Source of the DNA: Dasypus novemcinctus
Lineage: Eukaryota > Chordata > Mammalia > Cingulata > Dasypodidae
DNA: 64,000 nt
Assembly: GCF_030445035.2 (NCBI RefSeq)
Contig: NC_080673.1
Location: 193,607,216-193,671,215 of the forward strand
Direction: 5' to 3'
How positions within the stretch are numbered: the first letter of the stretch is position 1; every line of letters begins with the position of its first letter. Of the stretch, positions 56,690 through 64,000 are shown piece by piece. The position numbers were made by a program, and so were the translations under genes. The notes beneath the pieces are model-generated. The model was not told the DNA's origin, searched no databases, and saw only the letters and a program-made list of their open reading frames with translations.

Positions 56690-57265
56690 ACACTACACAC
56701 TGCAGAAAAATATTTAAGGATTCCTACTGCCTTCACGTAAAATGTCCACATTCCTCAGCCAGAACTCTCCCTGATCTTCCCATCTCTTTGCCTAACTGTG
56801 ACCAGTGCCCAGTACGCCATGTTCCCTAAACTCGCCCACTGAAATCCCACCTGCACGTCCTGACCACGCCCTGGAGTGAGAAGGGGCTGGGACGGCATGT
56901 GACTGCTGTCCCCCTCGGAAGCCTCCAGGCCACTGGCCCCTCATGCCGGGAGTCTCCCCAGACTGAAGGATGTATGTGTGTACAGCTGTAGTTCATGGCT
57001 GGATCTAAGGGCTTCTTAACTCATACCCAGCTTGAAGCACAGCTTCCTCAGGAAATGCTCCCCTTCCTCCAAGGAAGGCTAAATCTGCTGCCCTCCACTC
57101 TGCTGCAGTTCATCTTGCCTCGAAAGTATAGGTGGGCCCAGGCCTATGTCCCCAGGATGTGGGTGCCTTGAGGCAGGGGCCATGCCTGCTTCATCTGTCT
57201 ATCATTATGTATCCCTGCAGAGCTATTAACAGATTCCTTAAAATATTTATGGACTGAGTGGAAAT
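56690..57265 (+). repeat. L2-type LINE remnant, plus
   Basis: 'ctccctgatcttcccatctctttgcctaac', 'gaagcacagcttcctcaggaaatgctcccc', 'tgccttgaggcaggggccatgcctgc' and 'ccttaaaatatttatggactg' are L2 phrases in order. Confidence 0.55.
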
Positions 57266-58699
57266 TGAGTCTGGCTCAAATAACATTCAAAACTGATAGA
57301 AGATGAAAGGGGAAAACAAAAAATGAAATAAAGAGGGGGAAAAAAGATTAAAGGGAGAAGATAACACTTTCAGAACGGCAGAGTAAGGACCTCCAAAAAA
57401 TCTGCTCCTCCATAGCGAGAACACCAGCAAAATCCGTCAAAGGCAGCTTCTCAGTACTCTGCAGATTAACATAAGGCTTACAACACTCTAAGGAGTGTTT
57501 AGTCGAGAAAAAGTGGAATCTTAGTAAGAACAGTGGGCTTCGTGGCATTTTAACTTGTTCTAGTTCCATCATCCCCTCCCTGACACTGTAGCATCCTAAA
57601 AGGCCGGTCGCCTCACCACTATGGTAGCTGTGGAAAGCCAGCTGCCCAGGAGGGGCAGAAGCGATCTGGAGCTCCCCAAAAGGCCCATCTCCAGGGAACG
57701 GTCTGTCTGGAAGCGCACTACAAAGCTCAGTCCTTAGGCTCGTCTTTATTGATCCGACTTGCTCTGTGCCAACAGACCTAGCCACTGAGCATTTGTTCAA
57801 GATAATGACAATTATTTAACATCACAGGGGCCTGAGGTGGCCTTACCCATTGCGGCTAATGAGAGAATGACACAGACACCACCACCAACAGCGACCAAAA
57901 AAACTGGGAAAAACTAGTAAATCAGGTATCCATGTGGGGCTTTGAAAAGCCACAGCATATCCCTGGGAAGGTCACACACATGCACAGAGCCAAGGGCGTG
58001 ACCAGAGTTGGGCTCATGCACAGGAAAGACCTGGGAAGACCCAACATGCTCATCTCTGGTTGCACTTGAGACTTGCACAAGCAGAAGACGCAGGCTCAGG
58101 TGGAGCATTGAAAGCTCACACCGCCACACACGCACAGAGCCGCTCGGCAAAGGCTGGGAGATTTAAGACGTTTAAGAAAATCTCTGTGCAGTCATTAGCT
58201 AACCATAAGCTAATCAAGTAGAGATTCCACTGACTCCTCCAACTTGATAGAACACAGACGTTACAGAATTAGTCCAGGAAGTCATTCAACAAACAGCTGA
58301 CAAAGCCTGTTGGTTTCTCTGGGCCAGGAAGTCAGTTTCCTGTGGGAGAACGGATTTAGCATCATCAGGGTAAACTCTAGCCTTTGGAGCTGGAAACTAG
58401 CAGAGGACTGAGGCAGGCCAGCTTCACCTGGGGGAAGTAAAGACAAGACCCTCAGCTCTCTGTTCCCCCTGAACCTGCTCTCCCCATGTGGGGCACAAAC
58501 CAAGCCATTCCAGGGGGCTTCCCACCCCCCTGGTCCAGACCCACTTCTTCCTCCAACTCTGAACAACAGTAGAATGGAGCACAGCACCGGCCATCTGCCA
58601 ACCTGATCTTTGGGGGAGAAATGCAGTCTTTTCATCTTGGCAGCCAGGCACCCACCTACTCTCTGGGTTTGAATGTTAGAGAAGAAGGGGCAACCCGCA
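57266..58699. other. Intron 1 sequence, no gene seen
   Basis: Unassigned. Minus-strand frames of 150 (57348-57800) and 142 residues (58282-58710) have no recognised domain and no conserved neighbours. Confidence 0.35.
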
Positions 58700-58990
58700 G
58701 GCTCTGTCACAGGTAGGCACTACTATTGTCCCCACTTACTGATGAGGCCAGGAGCTTAAGCAACCTGCCTGAGGCCACACAATCAGTAAGTGATAAATCA
58801 GGACCGGTAGCAATCTGAGCCTAAAGATGAGCTCCTGGCCACGCCCCTCCAGCGTCATCTTACCGAGGCATGTTATTCAACTGCTCCAGCCTCAGTTTCT
58901 TCATCTGTAAAAGGCAGATGAGAACACTTCACTCATGGGAGGGTCACAGGGACTAAAGGAGGTGATGCGTGACTGGGGGGCTGGCTCCCA
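58700..58990. repeat. MIR/L2-type remnants
   Basis: 58700-58805 ('gtccccacttactgatgaggccagg...gaggccacacaatcagtaagtg') and 58865-58975 ('ctccagcctcagtttcttcatctgtaaaagg') are two old fragments. Confidence 0.55.
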
Positions 58991-59518
58991 GCAGGGCTCC
59001 CCTCCTAGGGGGTCCCCCGTTTCCCCACTCCGCAGCCACTTCAACTTCACCACGGTTTGCCTTCAAGAGCTATGCCAGGAAACTATTCTCCACCTGCCTT
59101 TCTCCATGGATTATACACTTTTTTAAGAAAAAAAAAGTTGTTAGATACTAAATACGGGACAAAATTTATGGAGCACTGTGGTGGGCAGTTTAAAGAAAAG
59201 GTGTTTGGCAGCTATTTCCTTTATGGGAGCAGGTTTTATTTCCATTAGTTTAATGCAATGACCTTCTTTGGGACTTCCTGTTCCAGATTTCAACTCCCTC
59301 ATGAAACTCTCTACCTCTTTCCTTAGTAGCCTCTGCCAGACTTGAGACAGACAAAGGGTGGAGAAAAAACAAGAGCACTTTCCACCAAAAAACATCGGTA
59401 AGGAAGAAGAAATGAATGTGCACTGGGTATCTATCATGAACCAGATGCTTTCATGAGTATATTATAATTAACCATGAATAAGTCAAAGGAGTCTCATAGC
59501 AAACTCACAAAAGCTCCA

Positions 59519-59620
59519 ATTTTTTTTTTTTTTTTTTTAATATACCAGGACTGGAGATTGAACCTGAGACCTCGTATGCAGAAGCTGGCACTCAGCCACT
59601 GAGCCACATCAGCTCCTCTG
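59519..59620 (-). mobile_element. Short tRNA-head SINE, minus
   Basis: A 19-base T run, then 'ggagattgaacctgagacctcg...actcagccactgagccacatc'. Reversed head-only element. Confidence 0.8.
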
Positions 59621-59639
59621 AGTTGGTATTTTCATTTGT

Positions 59640-59738
59640 TTGCTTTTTTTTGTTTTTAGGAGGACCAGGGACCGAACCTGAGACCCCCCCCATGTGGGAA
59701 GCAGGTGCTCAACCACTTGAGCCACATGCACTTCCCCA
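59640..59738 (-). mobile_element. Short tRNA-head SINE, minus
   Basis: 'ggaccgaacctgagacccc...gaagcaggtgctcaaccacttgagccacatg' follows a T-rich run, directly beside and parallel to the previous element. Confidence 0.8.
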
Positions 59739-60035
59739 AAATTATTTTTATGCTCCTTAGGGATGGCAGACCCCAGTTCAAGATACATGGCATTGAGGGC
59801 TCAAGAAATGCCAGGTTAAAAATTTAACAGAGTTCCTTGTTCAGAAGAAGCAGAGTTACAGAACACTAGAGTTGAAACAGACTTTGGAAGAGTTTGTAAC
59901 TCTATTGTCTTCCCTTTCTCCATCTTATGGACGAAGGCCTCCTATGTGTCCCTTAAATAAGAGAAAGTGGAGAGACACAATGAGAAGTTTGGAAAATCTT
60001 TATGAAGTTACTTTTCATCTTTAAAATCAAAAGTA

Positions 60036-60449
60036 GGCGGCGGACTTGGCCCAGTGGTTAGGGCGTCCGTCTACCACATGGGAGGTCCGCAGTTCAAACC
60101 CGGGGCCTCCTTGACCCGTGTGGAGCTGGCCCATGTGCAGTGCTGATGCGCACAAGGAGTGCCCTGCCATGCAGGGGTGTCCCCCGCGTAGGGGAGCCCC
60201 ACGCGCAAGGAGTGCGCCCCGTAAGGAGAGCCGCCCAGCGCGAAAGAAAGTGCAGCCTGCCCAAGAATGGCGCCACACACACGGAGAGTTGACACAGCAA
60301 GATGACGCAACAAAAAGAAACACAAATTCCCGTGGCGCTGACAACAACAGAAGTGGACAAAGAAGACGCAGCAAATAGACACAGAGAACAGACACCCCGG
60401 GTGCGAGGGGGGTGGGAAGGGGAGAGAAATAAATAAATCTTTTTTTAAA
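60036..60449 (+). mobile_element. DAS-type SINE, full-length, with perfect target-site duplication
   Basis: 'aaaatcaaaagta' lies at 60023-60035 and 60450-60462. The body is the least decayed in the window, with CpG runs ('ccacgcgcaaggagtgcgccccg', 'ccgcccagcgcg'). It is antisense to CD38 within intron 1. The four frames over it are shadows. Confidence 0.96.
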
Positions 60450-60462
60450 AAAATCAAAAGTA

Positions 60463-62189
60463 ATCATTTCATTCAGAATGGAAAAGTCAGTATTTTTAAT
60501 GGCTTAAACATAAATGTTGAAACAAAAAGGAATTAGGACTGTGGTGTACAGAGGTATCTCTAGTACTAACTCACAATGTCATTTCAGAAATGAGACTCCA
60601 GTTCACAAATGTGGCTCTACGATGGTAAAGTATTAATTCAGATAGTCTCAAAAGTTCACAGTCTTCATTTTTTGTTCCCTGGATAGAGCACAGTTCCAAC
60701 AAATCAAATGACGGTCAAGTCAAAACTGCTCTGAGTAAGTTGGCGGGTTTAAAGAAAACAGAAGGCTGCAAGAATTCTTGTGCCTGGTGAACAGGGAAAC
60801 TGAAAGACCAGCATGGAAGCAAAAAGAGCCATTTCTGGAAGTTCGTGAAATTTTTCTCTTCAAAGGTTGCTCCTTTCCATGATTGGAAGACTTACCCGTG
60901 AATTTTCAGGCTGAGGGAGGGTAGGTGCTGCTGCTTGGGATAGGGGGACCGTGGAGGGGCACTGTCAGCCCAGAGCTCAGTCTGTGCCTTCTCAGGGTCA
61001 CGCCACCTGAGACAGAATACCTGGGTGGCCATCTCATACAGTGGTTCTCAGCTCTGGCTGCACTTGAGGACCACCTGGAGAGCTTTGAAAAGATACGATA
61101 GCTGCTTCCAGACCAATCAAGTCAGAATGGGGGCAGTGGAAAGAGGGCAGAACCTGGGATTTCTTAAAAGCTCTCCCAGGTAAATCTAACAGCCAACCAG
61201 GGTTAAGAACAGGCGATATAATTAAACGCATTCGTTTCACAAATGAGGGACAGCGGTTCAGACAGGGGAAGTGTTGAGCCCGAGGTCACACACTTGTACA
61301 TGCCAGGCATTCAGTCACTTAACAGAATTTTACTGAGCACTTACTACTGGCCAGGAACTTGGTCAGAACTGGACCTTGCAAGTGTCCGCATCCCCAGGGC
61401 CTCTGCTCTCTCCCTGACTTTACTTTCATTTGCTTACTGCTAGCTCGGCAATAACCATCAATGACTAACCACCACCAGGCTTATAATTATGGCAACAAGA
61501 AGTAACATTTAATGAGGGTTTTCTCTGAGCTGTCATCATGCTAAGTGTTCTATAGGCATCTCAGTAGATCCTCATTCGCACCACTTTATTCTTATAAGCC
61601 TCAGCTGAAGTGGCCAGGCCAGAATTTGCATCTTGCATGGTCCCAGTGCAGAGCTCACTTCTCAAGAGCCCATCCCAATCACAGCTTACAAAAAGAAAGG
61701 GTTAGAGAAAAAGGTTTTCTTAAATAGCTCCTTCCTGGAAGTAGAAAGCCAGGAGGGCCAAGTCAGGGGGCAAGGACAACAGGCTGGAACTAAGTGGCCC
61801 CCTACTCTGGTGAAATCAACAAATGAATCTGAAGATAATAATAACCATTTTGAATTGCTCAAGAGTAAGTCCTTAAAGTCTGGGCATCCTCAAGGATTTT
61901 GTCCAAAAGAAAAGGGATGCCACAAAAGCCACCAACTTATTTCCTACTGCTGTTCACAATTCCCTTGTTCTTATGATCAATAAAATCATGTTCCGCCTGC
62001 CCATGTGTGGATTTCAGACCATGTGTCATCTTTTGGAAAACTCAAGCTTTCCTAGAAGCAGCCCAGTTCTCAAAGAGTTGTTGCAGTGAAAGAGATAGGA
62101 CATGGGGCCTAGTCTCTCTACTTTCAAAGGTTTATAATTTGAAGAGAAGGAATGAAGACAACACTAGCCTGAGCGCATCAGAAACATAG
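60463..62189. other. Intron 1 sequence, old repeat fragments
   Basis: 61025-61210 has a known dispersed pattern ('gtggttctcagctctggctgcacttgaggaccacctggagagctttg'). 61305-61600 has MIR/L2 phrases ('tactgagcacttactactggcc', 'aagtaacatttaatgagggttttctctgagc'). No gene. Confidence 0.45.
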
Positions 62190-62335
62190 GCTTGTTTTCC
62201 ATTCCTCCATCCATTCTTTCATTCCACAAATACGTACTTAGGGCCTACTGTGCACCTCACAAGAGGCACTAGGCTACAAAGACAGATACGATATTTTTAC
62301 TCTCAAGGCACTCAAAGTCTGGGACAAAAAAGAGA
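62190..62335. repeat. MIR/L2-type remnant
   Basis: 'ttctttcattccacaaatacgtacttagggcctactgtgc' with 'gcactaggctacaaagacagatac'. Confidence 0.5.
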
Positions 62336-62482
62336 AAGGAACAAAACTAATTCCATTAGAGTGTTGGCGACTTGCCCAAGGAACTAAAAATCGAGAACAT
62401 CACCATAAGTAGCAGAACATTTTCTATTGCAGAGAACAGAAAACAGGATTTTTAAAAAAGAAATTTGATTAAATATTGACCA

Positions 62483-62985
62483 GTGTTTCAGTCTCCTTGG
62501 CTGCTCAAGCAAATATCATGTCATGGGTCAGCTTAAACAATGGGAATTTATAAGCTCACAGTTTGGAGGCTGGAAAAAAGTCCAAACCAAGGTAATGTTT
62601 TCATCCTAAAGATCAGCTGCCAGTGATCCTGGACTCCTCTGTCACGTGCAAGGCACATGGCAACATCCGCTGGTCTCTAGCTTCTCTCCTGGGTGCTGTT
62701 GCTTTCAGTTTCTTGGGTTGGTGGCTTTCTCTCTGTTTCTTTCTATGTAGTCATGCCATTTTTAAAGGACTTCAGTAAGAGGATTAAGCCCTACCTGGCC
62801 CATGCCCCAAAAGAAGTAACCTAAACAAAAGTTCCCACTTACAATACGTTCACAACCACAGAAATGGATTAGCTCAAAGGACAAGATTTTCTGGGGTCCA
62901 TCCAGTTTCAAAACATCACAGGGGTCAAAACAAAACTTTTTAAAAAGTTGCTTGAGCAATTAGATCAAACATTTGAGAATCTGAT
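62483..62985 (-). mobile_element. MaLR-type LTR, minus
   Basis: It starts like a reversed LTR ('cagtctccttggctgctcaagcaaatatcatg...ttaaacaatgggaatttataagctcacagtttggaggctgg') and ends 'gtttcaaaacatcacagggg'. Confidence 0.6.
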
Positions 62986-63339
62986 CTTGGCAAATGGGAA
63001 CACCTCAGGTCCAAACTCCCTTGCTCCTATTTATTTTTGTTCCCTCTTTACATCTCTTAGCCATAATGTGTCCTTTCTCACCTTTCATCCAGTTAAAGGA
63101 AGCACCATGTAACAAGGTAAGATTTAGAATTGGCACCTTAGACCCCCTTCCCAAAATCTAATGTCAGAATAATGGGGTGAGAGTGGGAGCTAGATCAGCA
63201 GACCTCTTTCAAGGGAGATCTTTCTCCACTTTAAAGACTTCCTTAAGCAAGATTGGGTTGCCAAATGACACACAAATCACAGATCTAAGCCAGAATCAAA
63301 CTTTACTAATAAGGTCAAGGATACAGGCAATTGAGAAGA

Positions 63340-64000
63340 GCAGAGAGAGGGATGCAGATGTGGCTCAAGTGATAAGGCCTCTGCCTACCATATAGGAGGA
63401 CCTGGGTTCGATCCCTGGGGCCTCCTGGTGGAAAAGAAGAAGAGAAAGAGTGCCCATGTGGTGAGCTGAGTGCCCGCACTGTGAGCCAAGTGCCCATGTG
63501 GGTGCTCGTGTGGCAAGCCAAGTGCCCACATGGTGAGCAAGTGTCCATGTGATGAGCTGAGTGCCTATGTGAGTGCCCTTGTGGCAAGCCAGTGTCTGCA
63601 TGTCGAGCCAAGTGCCTGTGTGAGTTCTCACATGGTGAGTTGAGTGCCTGCGTGTCAAACCAAGTGTCTATGTGAGTGCCCGCATGGTAAGCCAGTGCTC
63701 ACAGAGTGAGCTGAGTGCCCCCATGAGTGCCCATGTGGTGAGACAGTGCCCACGTGGCGGGCTGGGGCCCACGTGGCGGGCCAGGACCCACACAGCAAGT
63801 CGGTGAGCCAGTGCCCGTGCAAGCGAGTCACACAGCAAGATGATGATGCGACAAAAGAGAGATGAAGGGGAGAGTCAAGGTGAAGTGCAGCAGAGACCAG
63901 GAACTGAGGTGGAGCAATTGACAGGGAACCTCTCTCCACATCAGAGGTCCTAGGATCAAATCCCAGTGAATCCTAGAGGAGAAAGACAAGAAGAACAGAC
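63340..64000 (+). mobile_element. Dimeric SINE with internal minisatellite, plus (partial)
   Basis: Head one at 63350-63425 ('ggctcaagtgataagg...gggttcgatccctggggcc'). Then a short A/G linker, a minisatellite (63448-63828), a spacer with 'cacacagcaagatgatgatgcgac', and a second, diverged head at about 63905-63975 ('ggatcaaatcccagtgaatcc'). The tail lies beyond the window. It has the plan of 36045-36395, but with a tandem array between the heads. Confidence 0.8.
63448..63828 (+). repeat. Minisatellite, about 20-base unit with nested ~52-base period
   Basis: Units like 'gagtgcccatgtggtgagct' recur about twenty times with variation. They fall into groups of two long (19-21) and one short (11-13) unit, giving a higher-order period near 51-54 bases in much of the array. 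Minus-strand frames of histidine-, threonine- and glycine-rich peptides come from the array and are not genes. Confidence 0.85.

Larger units (their letters stand above)
41166..64000 (-). other. CD38: CD38 gene, partial (exons 2-8; exon 1 outside window)
   Basis: Seven coding exons on the minus strand follow one another in the order and phase of human CD38: 55854-55725, 53640-53505, 48291-48206, 44806-44733, 43303-43211, 42862-42776 and 41226-41166. They total 667 coding bases and about 221 residues after the split arginine codon that joins exon 1; human CD38 has 222 after the same point. CD38 is a type II membrane ectoenzyme that makes cyclic ADP-ribose and ADP-ribose from NAD+ and is a lymphocyte activation receptor. 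The paralogue BST1/CD157 is excluded by CNITEEDYQPL, LAHQ, TLEDTLVGY, VFWKTVS and the short C-terminus, since BST1 has a GPI-anchor tail. Intron sizes 2 to 7 are about 2084, 5213, 3399, 1429, 348 and 1549 bases. No exon 1 was found between 55855 and 64000, so intron 1 probably continues past the edge. Confidence 0.95.
55855..64000 (-). other. CD38 intron 1, incomplete
   Basis: 8.1 kb upstream of exon 2 to the window edge. No sequence encoding the CD38 cytoplasmic tail and membrane anchor was found, and no CpG-island promoter. Contents are repeats and unassigned sequence. The first intron is known to be long in other mammals. Confidence 0.75.

Noticed and set aside
57348..57800. Open frame of 150 residues on the CD38 sense strand in intron 1
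   Set aside because: No recognised domain, no convincing splice sites, and composition like its surroundings. Not CD38 exon 1: there is no tail-plus-membrane-anchor pattern.
63365..63939. Histidine- and threonine-rich minus-strand frames up to 98 residues
   Set aside because: They are translations of the minisatellite inside the SINE.

Overview
This is nuclear DNA of a placental mammal, very probably an armadillo-type xenarthran (Dasypus or a close relative). The lineage call rests on many tRNA-derived SINEs. They open with a tRNA-like head (around 'ggctcaagcaattgagc...ggttcaattcccagt'), and the long forms carry a CpG-rich body and end in 'gagagaaataaataaatcttt'. This is the DAS-SINE type known from the nine-banded armadillo. 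Around them lie older LINE-1, MIR and L2-like pieces and MaLR-type LTRs that all placental mammals share. Nothing bacterial, phage or CRISPR-like is present.

The only protein-coding gene I can support is CD38 (NAD+ glycohydrolase / ADP-ribosyl cyclase 1), on the minus strand. Its exons 2 to 8 lie between 55854 and 41166 and all have consensus splice sites. Exons 2 to 7 match human CD38 codon for codon in length; exon 8 is one codon shorter. The active-site tryptophans, glutamates and aspartate, and all eleven disulfide cysteines encoded by these exons, are kept. Exon 1 (cytoplasmic tail, membrane anchor and start of the ectodomain) was not found up to 64000, so it should lie beyond the right edge. 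The right-hand 8 kb is then intron 1.

Layout. 1-39942: region downstream of CD38, repeat-dominated, no recognisable gene. 39943-41165: probable CD38 3' UTR, containing a MIR and a MLT1-type LTR. 41166-55854: CD38 exons 8 to 2 with their introns, which carry L1 3' ends in both orientations, MIRs, a MaLR LTR, an A-rich tract and a CpG-rich patch next to exon 3. 55855-64000: intron 1, with MLT1, L2 and LTR pieces, a full-length SINE with target-site duplication, and at the right edge a dimeric SINE whose two heads are separated by a minisatellite.

The points most worth checking are the SINE-embedded minisatellite with a nested repeat period (63448-63828), inverted L1 3' ends that flank CD38 exons 3 and 4, CpG-rich patches at 53055-53640 and 25240-25700, the A-rich 600-bp tract in intron 3, and the loss of two glycosylation sites relative to human CD38. 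Repeat calls are by eye from remembered consensus features, so family names are approximate and boundaries are usually good to about 10-30 bases. Where a perfect target-site duplication was seen, boundaries are exact.
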